Positions 1 to 8,381 of a stretch of 64,000 nucleotides of DNA are shown piece by piece (the first letter of the stretch is position 1; each line of letters starts with the position of its first letter). The notes under the pieces are model-generated. The model ran no database searches. It was not told the origin of the DNA and saw only the letters and a program-made list of their open reading frames with translations. The position numbers were made by a program, and so were the translations under genes. Origin of the DNA: Mycobacterium sp. MFM001 (GTDB lineage Bacteria > Actinomycetota > Actinomycetes > Mycobacteriales > Mycobacteriaceae); the NCBI RefSeq assembly GCF_003402475.1, contig NZ_BFAB01000001.1:496001-560000 (forward strand). The letters run 5' to 3'.

Positions 1-201
1 GCGGGTTCCTTGGCCCCGCAGTTCCGTGGTCAAGCGGGTACCGCCGCTCAGGCAGCGCTGATGCGGTTCCAGGAGGCTGCCAACCAGCAGATCCAGGAAC
101 TGAACGACATTTCGACGAACATCCACACCGCAGGTGCGCACTACACCTCGACGGACGAGGAGCAAAGCTCGTCGCTGTCGCACGCAATGGGACAGTTCTG
201 A
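1..201 (+). CDS. esxB: EsxB (CFP-10), 5'-truncated by window edge
   Basis: C-terminal 66 residues of the ESX-1 secreted WXG100 protein EsxB, which forms a heterodimer with EsxA and carries the C-terminal export signal. Frame 1 is open from the first base. The helix-turn-helix turn reads QFRG where Mtb has QWRG, so the family tryptophan is phenylalanine here. The second helix (AGTAAQAALMRFQEAANQQ) is nearly identical to Mtb. The YxxxD/E secretion motif is kept (YTSTDEE), and the tail ends AMGQF instead of QMGF. EsxA starts 33 bases downstream behind a purine-rich ribosome site, the usual bicistronic arrangement. The start codon lies outside the window. Confidence 0.95.
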   Translation, partial: AGSLAPQFRGQAGTAAQAALMRFQEAANQQIQELNDISTNIHTAGAHYTSTDEEQSSSLSHAMGQF

Positions 202-234
202 CCACCACACAGACCAAAGGAACGGAGATATAAC

Positions 235-522
235 ATGAGCGAACAGGTATGGAATTTCGCCGGCATCGAGGGCGGTGCCAGCGACATCCAGGGCGCCGTC
301 CAGACCACGCACGGCCTGCTTGACGAGGGCAAGGGGTCCCTCGCCTCACTGGCAGCGGTGTGGGGCGGGTCCGGTTCGGAGGCCTACCAGGCTGTCCAGC
401 AGCGCTGGGACAACACCGCCATGGAGCTGAACACGGCACTGCAGAACCTCGCGCAGACCATCAGCGAAGCGGGTCAGACAATGGGACAGACAGAGGCCGG
501 TGTCACCGGTATGTTTGCCTAG
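235..522 (+). CDS. esxA: EsxA (ESAT-6), ESX-1 secreted WXG100 protein
   Basis: 95 residues, the standard EsxA length. It is the secreted partner of EsxB and, in pathogenic mycobacteria, a key ESX-1 virulence factor linked to phagosomal membrane damage. The canonical WGG turn is present ([11 protein letters not shown], around residues 42-52), and the N-terminal [16 protein letters not shown] and C-terminal VTGMFA are diagnostic. The ribosome site (ggaacggagatataac) sits just upstream of ATG 235. It follows esxB directly and precedes espI by 92 bases. Assignment is secure from sequence and context. Confidence 0.98.
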   Translation: MSEQVWNFAGIEGGASDIQGAVQTTHGLLDEGKGSLASLAAVWGGSGSEAYQAVQQRWDNTAMELNTALQNLAQTISEAGQTMGQTEAGVTGMFA

Positions 523-614
523 TACGGCAGGGCGTGGGGGGCGAGTTCGACCGCTGGGGGATCTCGCCCCCCACGTGCGTCCTGTCAACTTCGATTGACT
601 TTTGAGAGGTGCTC

Positions 615-2000
615 ATGTCGGCCGACTATGACCGGCTCTTCAACGCCCCCGAAGATGCCCCCGGGGACGCGACGACGCAGGTGGATCTGGAGTCCATCCG
701 ACGGTTCCAGGCCCCGATGCCGACGAGCCCGCAGGCGCCCACCGATGCGCCGGTCCCACCCATGCCCATCGGCGGGCAGGGAGGACAACAATCGGGGCAG
801 TCCTGGCAGACCCAGGCGCAGCCGCAACAACCGCCGCGTTCGGAGACGCCGATCCCGCAAGCGAACGGCGGTACCACCGGGATGCACAGGAGCGCGGCCG
901 CCGGCGCCCAGTACGAGCAGCCACGCACGCCGCCGCCCCCGCCGCCGCAGATGCAGCCAGCACCGGCACCAAGCCAACACTTCGCCGAGTCGCAGCCGGA
1001 GACCGGATGGCGGGCCGCCCCGCCGCCGCCGAGCCAGCCGAGCCAGACCTCGGCTGCCACGATCGGCAATCACCGCGCCATCGACGCGCTGTCGCATGTC
1101 GGCGTCAAGTCGGCGGTCAAGATGCCGTCGCAACAGGGCTGGCGGCACTGGCTCTACCTATTGACACGGGTCAACCTGGGCCTGTCGCCCGACGAACTCT
1201 ACGAACTGGACTTGCAGATGCGAGTCCGCCGCAACGCGCGCGACTCCTATCAGATCGCGGTACTGGGCCTCAAGGGCGGAGTCGGAAAGACCGCTGTCAC
1301 AGTCGCTTTGGGCTCGGCGTTGGCGAAGGTGCGCGGTGACCGGATTCTGGCCATCGACGCCGACCCGGGCGCCGGCAACCTCGCCGACCGCACCGGACGT
1401 CAGTCGGCAGCCACCATCGCGGACCTGCTCGCCGACAAGTCGCTGTCGCGCTACAACGACATCCGGGCGCACACCAGCATGAATGCCTCCAACCTCGAAG
1501 TGCTGTCCTCCGAGGAGTACAGCGTGGCCCGCCGGGCGTTCAACGACGAGGACTGGAAGGGCGCCACCGAGATCGTTTCGAGGTATTACAACCTGGTTTT
1601 GGCGGACTGCGGGACGGGCCTGTTCGACTCCGCGAGCCAAGCCGTGCTGGAAACGGTGTCGGGCATCGTCATCGTGGCCAGCGCGTCGATCGATGGCGCC
1701 CGGCAGGCTGCCGTCGCGATGGACTGGTTGCGCCAAAACGGCTACCAGGACCTGCTCTCGCGGGCGTGCGTCGTGATCAACCACGTCGTGCCGGGCAAGC
1801 CAAACCTGGACGTCGACGACCTTGTCCAGCAATTCGAGCGGCATCTGCAACCCGGGCGGGTTCTTGTGCTGCCGTATGACAAGCACATCGCGTCGGGAAC
1901 GGAAATCCAACTCGATCTCCTGGGCTCCACCTTCCAGCGCAGGATCCTCGAGTTGGCGGCGGCGCTGTCCGACGACTTCGACCGGCTCGAACGGCGGTGA
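615..2000 (+). CDS. espI: EspI, proline-rich MinD/ParA-like ATPase of ESX-1
   Basis: 461 residues from ATG 615, which has agagg five bases upstream; the in-frame ATG at 609 is the alternative. Residues about 20-160 are a Pro/Gln/Ala-rich low-complexity tail. From about 175 the protein is a MinD-like ATPase with a deviant Walker A (LKGGVGKTAVT) and a DADPGAGNLADR segment. Mtb EspI (666 aa) has a proline-rich region roughly 200 residues longer, so this is a short-tailed version. In Mtb EspI restrains ESX-1 when ATP is low. The stop overlaps the eccD1 start by 4 bases (GTGA), suggesting translational coupling. Confidence 0.93.
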   Translation: MSADYDRLFNAPEDAPGDATTQVDLESIRRFQAPMPTSPQAPTDAPVPPMPIGGQGGQQSGQSWQTQAQPQQPPRSETPIPQANGGTTGMHRSAAAGAQYEQPRTPPPPPPQMQPAPAPSQHFAESQPETGWRAAPPPPSQPSQTSAATIGNHRAIDALSHVGVKSAVKMPSQQGWRHWLYLLTRVNLGLSPDELYELDLQMRVRRNARDSYQIAVLGLKGGVGKTAVTVALGSALAKVRGDRILAIDADPGAGNLADRTGRQSAATIADLLADKSLSRYNDIRAHTSMNASNLEVLSSEEYSVARRAFNDEDWKGATEIVSRYYNLVLADCGTGLFDSASQAVLETVSGIVIVASASIDGARQAAVAMDWLRQNGYQDLLSRACVVINHVVPGKPNLDVDDLVQQFERHLQPGRVLVLPYDKHIASGTEIQLDLLGSTFQRRILELAAALSDDFDRLERR

Positions 2001-3529
2001 GCGCTCCCGCCGCTGCCCCGGCGACGCCGGGCACGACACCACCCAGCAGGCCGGCCACCACCCGGGTGACGATACTGACCGGGAAGCGGATGACGGACCT
2101 GGTGTTGCCGTCGTCGACACCGATCGAGGCGTACATCGACGAAACCGTCTCGGTGCTGGCCGACTTACTCGAAGACACGCCAGCTGATGTATTGGCCGGC
2201 TTTGACTTCTCCGCGACGGGCGTATGGGCGTTCGCCCGGCCCGGCGCGCCGCCGTTGAAACTCGACCAATCGCTTGACGAAGCGGGTGTGGTCGACGGCT
2301 CGTTGCTGACGTTGGTGTCGGTCGCTCGCACGGAACGGTATCGGCCACTGGTCGAGGACGTCATCGACGCGATTGCGGTGCTCGACGAATCACCGGAGTT
2401 TGATCGGGCGGCGCTGAATCGCTTTGTCGTTGTTGCACTTCCGGTAGCGATGCTGGCGATCACCGTCGTCTCATTGCTCTGCTGGGCAAAGACGGGGCAC
2501 CCGATTTGGTGGGCGCCGGCGCTCGGTGTTCTGGGTATTGGCCTTTTGGTAGGCAGTGCGCTCGCCCGAAGCCGGTACGGAAACCTGAACATGGCAGAGA
2601 GCCTGCTTGTCGCGGCATACCCGGTGATCGCCGGTGCAGTGGCGTTGGCGGTGCCACTGCCGCGCGGCTTCAGCTCGCTGGGCGCGCCGCAACTGGCGGG
2701 CGGCGCAGCGGCCGTGCTGTTGCTGACGCTGGCGACCCGCGGTGGCCCTCGGCGGCGCGCGGAGCTGGCGTCGTTCGTGACCGTTACCGCGATCGCGGTC
2801 ACTGCGGCGGCAATCGCCTACGGTTATGGCGCGCAGCATTGGGTGCCGCCCGTGGCGATCCTGTTCGGCTTGTTCATCGTGACCAATGCGGCCAAATTGA
2901 CTGTCGCCGTGGCGCGTATCGCATTGCCACCGATCCCGGCGCCCGGCGAGACGGTCGGCAACGAAGAGTTGCTCGATCCGGTCGAGACACCCGACGCCAC
3001 CGAAGAAGAATCGTCGACCTGGCAAGCGATCATGGCGTCGGTTCCCGACTCGGCCGCCCGATTGACCGAGCGCAGCCGTCTCGCCCGGCAGTTGCTGATC
3101 GGGTTCGTTGCGGCAGGCACTCTCGTTTTGGCGGTCGGCGCCATCGCGGTGGTGGTGCGCGGGCACTTCTTCGTCCACAGCGTTTTGGTGGCCCTGCTGG
3201 TGACATCGGTCTGCGGATTCCGGTCGCGGCTGTACGCCGAAAGATGGTGTGCGTGGGCGCTTTTGGCTGCTGCGGTGGTGATCCCCACCGGTGTGATGGC
3301 CAAGGTGAGTCTGTGGTATCCCGGCAGCGCGTGGGTGCTGCTGAGCCTCTATCTTGTCGCCGGAATCGTCGCAGTCATCGCAGTCGGGGCGAGCGCCGGG
3401 ATGGGTCGTGTTTCGCCGGTGACCAAGCGAATCCTGGAACTGTTCGACGGCGCAGCGATCGCCGCCGTGATCCCGCTGCTGCTGTGGATCGCCAGCGTCT
3501 ATGACCTGATCCGGAATATCAGGCTCTAA
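1997..3529 (+). CDS. eccD1: EccD1, ESX-1 polytopic membrane channel component
   Basis: 510 residues, against 511 in Mtb. The cytosolic N-terminus (about 1-110) has the ubiquitin-like EccD fold: VTILTGKRMTDLVLPSSTP, and later DQSLDEAGVVDGSLL. It is followed by about 11 hydrophobic segments from residue 135 to the end. EccD dimers line the inner-membrane channel of the ESX core complex. GTG 1997 overlaps the espI stop. The long opposite-strand open frames here follow from GC-skewed codons and are not genes. Confidence 0.96.
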   Translation: MSAPAAAPATPGTTPPSRPATTRVTILTGKRMTDLVLPSSTPIEAYIDETVSVLADLLEDTPADVLAGFDFSATGVWAFARPGAPPLKLDQSLDEAGVVDGSLLTLVSVARTERYRPLVEDVIDAIAVLDESPEFDRAALNRFVVVALPVAMLAITVVSLLCWAKTGHPIWWAPALGVLGIGLLVGSALARSRYGNLNMAESLLVAAYPVIAGAVALAVPLPRGFSSLGAPQLAGGAAAVLLLTLATRGGPRRRAELASFVTVTAIAVTAAAIAYGYGAQHWVPPVAILFGLFIVTNAAKLTVAVARIALPPIPAPGETVGNEELLDPVETPDATEEESSTWQAIMASVPDSAARLTERSRLARQLLIGFVAAGTLVLAVGAIAVVVRGHFFVHSVLVALLVTSVCGFRSRLYAERWCAWALLAAAVVIPTGVMAKVSLWYPGSAWVLLSLYLVAGIVAVIAVGASAGMGRVSPVTKRILELFDGAAIAAVIPLLLWIASVYDLIRNIRL

Positions 3530-3606
3530 ATCACTGCATTTCGACCTCGGTATAACCGGTTAGGATTTGCTCAACAGAAAACGCACAGCGGCGGGAGGGG
3601 TTAGCG

Positions 3607-3789
3607 ATGACGCATGAGACGCTGAAAGTGGACACCGAGCGTTTGGCGCAGGCCGCGGCGCAGCTGGGAATGCATGCCGATGACATCCCGACAATTCCAC
3701 CGGGCTTCAGTGTTTCGGGAAGCGATCCCTTGTCGTCGGCGATCGCGGCTCAGGTACCCAAGCTCGAAGAGCCAGTGATCGGCGCATGA
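3607..3789 (+). CDS. espJ: EspJ N-terminal part (EspC-like small protein), split espJ
   Basis: 60 residues, starting at ATG 3607 behind gggagggg. It resembles the first 55-60 residues of Mtb EspJ (280 aa), an ESX-1 secreted EspC-family protein: VDTERLAQAAAQLG, then VSGSDPLSSAIAAQVP, matching VSGTDSVVAAINETMP in Mtb. The frame stops at 3789, and the remainder of EspJ continues in the next gene through a 4-base ATGA overlap. Either this lineage encodes EspJ as two coupled polypeptides, or a one-base shift has split an ancestral gene. High coding quality on both sides argues against simple decay. Confidence 0.72.
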   Translation: MTHETLKVDTERLAQAAAQLGMHADDIPTIPPGFSVSGSDPLSSAIAAQVPKLEEPVIGA

Positions 3790-4454
3790 CCACTCTGGAC
3801 GAGCTCAAGGCGGGCGCCAAGAAGGACGCTGCCAATCTCGCCGAAGCCGCCCGCCGCTACGCGGGAACCGACCAGGGGTTGGGCGATAAATTCAATCAGC
3901 AGCAGTTCGACCGGAACGGTCAAGGCCAGCCCGGCGGTGCGCCCGGTGGCGGTACTCCGGGAAGCGGAACGTCGGGTGGCGCGGGCCAGTCGGGCAACCC
4001 CATGGGCGAGATGATGGGCCAAATGGGCCAGCTGATGCAGATGCCGATGCAAATGGCGTCTCAGCTCGGCCAGATGCCGATGCAGATGATGGGGATGGCC
4101 GGCGCTCTGCCGCAGGCCGTCATGCAGGGTGTGCAGCAGTTCAGCCAGATGTCGGGCCAATTCGGCAAGGGACACGGCGATAAGAAAGACCCGCTCGCTG
4201 ATCAACTGCAAGACGACCAGCAGAAGGACGACAAGGCACAGGACGACAAGCCGGCGGAGGAATCTGGTCAGCAGCCGGGCGCGGCGCCCGAAGCGAAGCC
4301 ACAGCCGGCGCCGGCACCCGTCCATCAAGGCGCCGGGCCTGGTTACCACCGGCTGGAGGAAAACCCGGACCTGCCGAGCCCGCCATTCTCGCCGCCGGTC
4401 GAACCCTCGGAGCCTGCGCAGCGGGTGCCATCAACTGGCGAGATCGACCTCTAA
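3786..4454 (+). CDS. EspJ C-terminal part, Met/Gln/Gly-rich secreted protein
   Basis: 222 residues. Residues 1-35 (LAEAARRYAGTDQGLG) match the second helix of EspC/EspJ proteins, around the YxxxD motif (YAGTD). The middle is Gly/Met/Gln-rich (QMPMQMASQLGQMPMQMMG), and the C-terminal third is acidic and proline-rich. It overlaps the 60-residue EspJ N-terminal gene by ATGA, so it is probably translated by termination-reinitiation. In Mtb these two parts are one protein, an ESX-1 substrate phosphorylated by kinases. It could also be read as an independent EspC-like substrate. A perfect hairpin follows the stop. Confidence 0.72.
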   Translation: MTTLDELKAGAKKDAANLAEAARRYAGTDQGLGDKFNQQQFDRNGQGQPGGAPGGGTPGSGTSGGAGQSGNPMGEMMGQMGQLMQMPMQMASQLGQMPMQMMGMAGALPQAVMQGVQQFSQMSGQFGKGHGDKKDPLADQLQDDQQKDDKAQDDKPAEESGQQPGAAPEAKPQPAPAPVHQGAGPGYHRLEENPDLPSPPFSPPVEPSEPAQRVPSTGEIDL

Positions 4455-4455
4455 T

Positions 4456-4473
4456 CGGAGGCGGTGGCCTCCG
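4456..4473. terminator. Hairpin between convergent espJ and espK
   Basis: A perfect 7-bp stem (cggaggc / gcctccg) with a 4-base loop, two bases after the espJ stop and about 70 bases before the espK stop. There is no U tract, as is common for mycobacterial intrinsic terminators. Its place between convergent genes supports a bidirectional terminator role, but termination itself is inferred. Confidence 0.5.
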
Positions 4474-4544
4474 GCGTCGGCCACTCGGGCGGCGCGACAG
4501 GCGATCCGGAATGTCGCAGACGGCCGTAGTTGTGACGTCGGATG

Positions 4545-6893
4545 CTATGGCACCGGAGCCGATTCGGTGAGGGCATCAATGACGAGCCCGGCAAGGTGGT
4601 TCCAGTAAAGCCAGTCGGCGACCGCCGCGCGTTGAGCTTCCGCATGGATGGCGTGATGAGCCTGGTAAAGCGCCAAATCTCGAGCATGCGCGACGTACTC
4701 CACGAATCGCGTCAGGTGCAACTGCTCACGATCTGAGGAGCTCCAGGTCAACGGCTTGAATGCCTCAAACCACAACTTGGCGGACTGGTCCTCCGGCGGG
4801 GCGTCATCGACGGGCGCCGGGGGGACCATATCGACCAGGCTCAAATCGCTGACGGTAGCTAGCTGCGAGGCTAACGCTGGCGCTACGACTTGGAGCCGCG
4901 AACGTCCTTGCATCTTGCCGCTGGCCGGAATATCGGCGGGTTCAATCACCTTCTTGGGGGCGCCGGGATCGATACCACTGAACTGGTCGGCGGTGGCGAA
5001 TACCGCGCGCAGTGCGGTCCCGTGGTGGGCGGCCCAGCCCAACAAGGCAGCCACCGGGTATGTCGCCCAGCGGGCGCGTTCCGCTGCTGGGATCGTCTGA
5101 TCCGCCGTCGCCATGTGAACTGATTCAGGCAGGTTAACCCGATCCGGGATGAAGCCCAGCCCGTAGTTGTTGGCTACAACGATTTCTCCATCAGCGGTCA
5201 GCGCCGTCATCCAGAAGAACGTGCTCGCCGTCAGGATCTGAGTTGTCATGTCGGGGGCGTTGAGCGCCGCGGCGATCCGATGCGCCAGTGTCATCGGGTC
5301 GTGGCCGCCGTGTTTGCGGCGGACCGCGTCGGCAGTCGTGGCCGCCAAAATCGCGTCGCGTTCAAGCCTTGCGGCAGATACCGGTACCGGCGCCGGGGCC
5401 GCCGCGTCGCCGCCGGTATTGCTGGTCGAAGCGGGATGTACGCCTGGACCGCCAGGTCCTTGCAGCGGGGTCCCCGGAGTTCCGGGGCCGACCGGTCCGC
5501 CGCGATGGCCGCCACCGGAACCAACCGGTGCTGCCTGATGTGGTGTGGGCGGTGGACCCAACGGCGCTGCCCCCGACGAGGAACCGCCTCCGCCCCCAGC
5601 CAGGCCCCCGGCAAGGCCGCCGAGGCCGCCAGCCAGTCCGCCCAGACCGCTGCCTCCGCCCCCGCCGTCACCCCCGCCGTGACCGCCGCCGCCAACGCCG
5701 CGTGTCCCCGAAACCGCTCCGGTGTGCTCAACCGGGGCGGACGGGGCAGGTGGAGCGGTGTTGGCGGCCGCTGCCGCCGCAGCCGCGGCGGTACCGGCAC
5801 CAGCGCCGGCCGCGGCGGGCAACACCGCCGGCGAGGCCAACCCCGGCGGCAAGCCTGAATCCGGCGGGCCGCCGGCACCCGCTTTTGCCGCATCCTGGTT
5901 TTGCACGGGACCCGAATCCGCTGCCCGACGGTCGTCGCCGAATAAATTCTGTGGCGAACCCGACTGCGCCGCTGTGGGCGCACTCGGTGTTCCACTGCCA
6001 GCGCTAGGCGTACCCATGGATGGCGCCATACCAGATGTTGGCGACGGAGCGCCGGGGGTACTCGGAGCCGACGGCGAGTAGCTCGGCGCCGAAGCTGCGG
6101 GCGACACGTTGGACCGGCCGGGCGGCGGGGGCACCTGCTGTGGTGCTGGACCGGGTTGGCTGGCGGCTGCTGGGTCTGCGGCGCCGCTCTTGCCCGGTGG
6201 GCTTGGAGGCTGTGGTGCTGGGCCGGGTTGGCTGGCGGCTGCTGGGTCTGCGGCGCCGCTCTTGCCCGGTGGGCTTGGAGGCTGTGGTGCTGGGCCGGGT
6301 TGGCTGGCGGCTGCTGGGTCTGCGGCGCCGCTCTTACCGGGCGCGTCAGGGGAGGGGTGCGACCCGGCGCCTGGTTTGCCGGCGTCGGTCAGCTTCGAAG
6401 GCGGATTTGGCATGTCGAGCTTGAGGCCCAATTTATTGCCCGACGTCGAGACGGTTTCTGAGTTCTCGTTCCAGGCCGCAGAAATCTCGTTTTGAATTTT
6501 CGTGTTGCGATCAGGGTCGTCGTCGCTGAGACTGCCGATGGACTTCTGGTGGTTATGCACGGTCTCTGTGAGCTTAGATTTGGTATCGCCCACGGTTTCG
6601 GCAGCATCGTGATACCACTTTGCGGTGGCGTCGAGTTTATTCCGCATGCTTTGCATGTCATTTAGCCGCTGTTGGAGTACGTTATCAGCGGCATTGGCGG
6701 CGCTCCCCGACCAAATGCCGTCATGGAAAATCATGTGATGATCGCGCGCCCAGTTTTCTATTACCGTGCCAAGCTGCGAGCTGGCTTGCGAGAACTGGTC
6801 ACCGCGGGCCTTTAAATTATCCTCGTCGGCTTCAGGCCATAATCCCGAGATCATGTCAGCCGCATATTCGCCCGATGGCGGTGCGATCCCCAT
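4545..6893 (-). CDS. espK: EspK, ESX-1 secretion-associated chaperone-like protein
   Basis: 782 residues (Mtb 729). The N-terminal helical domain (1-130) carries a WXG motif (DGIWSGSAANAADN). Residues about 165-500 are low-complexity Pro/Ala/Gly, including three 24-residue tandem repeats of the KSGAADPAAASQPGPAP type. The C-terminal domain, from about 530, is the conserved EspK module (FFWMTALTADGEIVVAN ... LYWNHLAGLVIDAL). In Mtb and M. marinum EspK binds EspB and the EccCb1 ATPase and aids EspB targeting. The start is 3 bases after the stop of the upstream membrane protein gene. The N-terminal third is visibly less GC-rich than the rest. Confidence 0.93.
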   Translation of the reverse strand: MGIAPPSGEYAADMISGLWPEADEDNLKARGDQFSQASSQLGTVIENWARDHHMIFHDGIWSGSAANAADNVLQQRLNDMQSMRNKLDATAKWYHDAAETVGDTKSKLTETVHNHQKSIGSLSDDDPDRNTKIQNEISAAWNENSETVSTSGNKLGLKLDMPNPPSKLTDAGKPGAGSHPSPDAPGKSGAADPAAASQPGPAPQPPSPPGKSGAADPAAASQPGPAPQPPSPPGKSGAADPAAASQPGPAPQQVPPPPGRSNVSPAASAPSYSPSAPSTPGAPSPTSGMAPSMGTPSAGSGTPSAPTAAQSGSPQNLFGDDRRAADSGPVQNQDAAKAGAGGPPDSGLPPGLASPAVLPAAAGAGAGTAAAAAAAAANTAPPAPSAPVEHTGAVSGTRGVGGGGHGGGDGGGGGSGLGGLAGGLGGLAGGLAGGGGGSSSGAAPLGPPPTPHQAAPVGSGGGHRGGPVGPGTPGTPLQGPGGPGVHPASTSNTGGDAAAPAPVPVSAARLERDAILAATTADAVRRKHGGHDPMTLAHRIAAALNAPDMTTQILTASTFFWMTALTADGEIVVANNYGLGFIPDRVNLPESVHMATADQTIPAAERARWATYPVAALLGWAAHHGTALRAVFATADQFSGIDPGAPKKVIEPADIPASGKMQGRSRLQVVAPALASQLATVSDLSLVDMVPPAPVDDAPPEDQSAKLWFEAFKPLTWSSSDREQLHLTRFVEYVAHARDLALYQAHHAIHAEAQRAAVADWLYWNHLAGLVIDALTESAPVP
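6138..6340. repeat. 72-bp tandem repeat (about 2.8 copies) inside espK
   Basis: The motif beginning ccgggttggctggcggctg recurs at 6151, 6223 and 6295, an exact 72-bp period. Units are nearly identical, and the third diverges after about 6335. The period is a multiple of three, so each unit adds 24 residues to the EspK proline-rich linker without breaking the frame. Near identity implies recent slippage and possible strain-to-strain copy-number variation. Confidence 0.95.
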
Positions 6894-6896
6894 CGT

Positions 6897-8000
6897 CTAA
6901 CTCCCAACCGTCCGGCAGGCTGCTCTAACCGCCCCACCAGCATTCATGCCCGCGTTCGACAGGTAACCGTCGGCAGAAGTGTATGTCGGTAGCGCCTTTG
7001 CGTAGACGCGCTGGTATTGCGCAGCCAAGAATACAAAATCCTGCATAATCGGATTGTTCGTTTGTTGTGCCAATCCGTTCGCCTTATCCGCGAAAGCGAG
7101 CATCGCTTGGCTGGCGTTATCGTTGACGTCCTTCTGTTCAGGAGTCCATTGGGTGGCAGGAATGCTGGAATCTATCGCCCTCCAAGCGGCCGTGTCTGCG
7201 TCCAATTGAGACGTAGCTTGCACCCAATCAGCACATATTGCATCAGGCGAGGTTAGAAACCGTGAAGGACTGGCCAGGTCCCCGACCGGCGCAGTCCGAG
7301 AGGGCGCTGGGGATGCAGCGACTAACAGCGACCGTGCGGACGCCGAACCGTAGGTAATGGCCTCGCAGATCCCCATTAGCGCAGCGTCAATCCCGTTAGC
7401 AGTACGTATCAACTGATCATCATGCCCGCTGTAAGTCGCAATACTGTCGGCGTAAGCCCGCTTGTAGGCGATGGTCTGCTCATACAGTTCGCGGATTACG
7501 CGATGAGGCGTCTGTTTTGCCAGCGGCACGAATTGCCCTGCAGCAGAACGCAGTGCAGCCGCCACTGCTTCGTACTGGCTGCGCTGCTCTGAGGACCATC
7601 CACTGGCTGGGATCGAAGGGTCACGCTTATCCCACCCGTTGCGTTCCTGTGCAGCAAGCGCATTGTTGATCTGAGTGAACTGACTGCAAGTCGGCTCAGT
7701 GGTTATTACAGCGACCGGCCCTGTGTCGTTAGCGCTGGCGATCTCTGATCCTGAACCGCCGCCATCCGTGGGCCGACCCCCTGACCCGCCGCGGGTAACT
7801 GTGAGGGTCACCGCCACAGCGACGGCGACAACCGCGATGAGAGTAATCACTCCCAACGCCCATTTCAGCGCGTTGTTCTTCTTTGGCGGACCGGGTGGCG
7901 GCCAGGCGGGATATTGGCCTGGTGCCGGCACGTACGAAGGGGGCTGTCCGGGCGCGGGTTGCCACGGGCCTTGGGGTGGCTGGGACGGCGGCACACTCAT
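6897..8000 (-). CDS. Proline-rich single-pass membrane protein, upstream of espK
   Basis: 367 residues; I do not recognise a characterised family. Residues 1-42 are a Pro/Gln/Gly cytosolic tail (PPSYVPAPGQYPAWPPPG). Residues about 46-68 form a transmembrane helix (LGVITLIAVVAVAVAVTLTV). The exterior part has two similar helical halves: CSQFTQINNALAAQ..PSIPASGWSSEQ and CADWVQATSQLDAD..SSIPATQWTPEQ, each with nearby Cys. I infer an internal duplication of an extracytoplasmic four-helix domain. It ends 3 bases before espK, so it is almost certainly co-transcribed with it. I recall no counterpart between espL and espK in Mtb. Base composition is less GC-rich than eccE1/mycP1. Confidence 0.85.
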   Translation of the reverse strand: MSVPPSQPPQGPWQPAPGQPPSYVPAPGQYPAWPPPGPPKKNNALKWALGVITLIAVVAVAVAVTLTVTRGGSGGRPTDGGGSGSEIASANDTGPVAVITTEPTCSQFTQINNALAAQERNGWDKRDPSIPASGWSSEQRSQYEAVAAALRSAAGQFVPLAKQTPHRVIRELYEQTIAYKRAYADSIATYSGHDDQLIRTANGIDAALMGICEAITYGSASARSLLVAASPAPSRTAPVGDLASPSRFLTSPDAICADWVQATSQLDADTAAWRAIDSSIPATQWTPEQKDVNDNASQAMLAFADKANGLAQQTNNPIMQDFVFLAAQYQRVYAKALPTYTSADGYLSNAGMNAGGAVRAACRTVGS

Positions 8001-8381
8001 ATACGCACCTCCTGGTCGTGTTCAACCACAATGCCACCACTCACAGCCCGGGCGCCCTCGACTGTTGCCAGATGCTACCCGAGCACCCGCATACAAGCTT
8101 AAGAGACGAAGCGACCAGTCCGACGCACCAAATTGACATGATCAGCGAGACGGCCAGTTGTCGCGGATAACCATGAGCACAGCCGCGTCGCGTGATCTGT
8201 GGCCATGTGGGACACGACATTACGCGAAAGCACGGACGATGCCCGGGCGGCATCTCGATGACCAGTCGCGCGGCCGTGGTTCCGCTACCAATCTATCTTC
8301 AAGTCGTTTGTCCTGAATAACCGTCTGTGCTGAGCAATTCTTGTTGGGCAACAACCCAAGCCAATGAATGGGCCGCGGCTG
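8001..8381. other. 381-bp intergenic gap, probable promoter region of the espK operon
   Basis: No convincing gene is present: short open frames on both strands lack ribosome sites and family features. The gap separates espL (ending 8382) from the 6897-8000 gene, both on the - strand. It is comparatively AT-rich, so it probably carries the promoter for the membrane protein-espK pair. I could not place the -35/-10 elements with confidence. Confidence 0.5.

Noticed and set aside
1158..2348. 396-codon - strand frame across espI/eccD1
   Set aside because: Shadow of two well-supported + strand genes, without motifs.
8041..8253. 70-codon - strand frame in the gap between espL and the membrane protein
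   Set aside because: No ribosome site and no conserved pattern; treated as intergenic.
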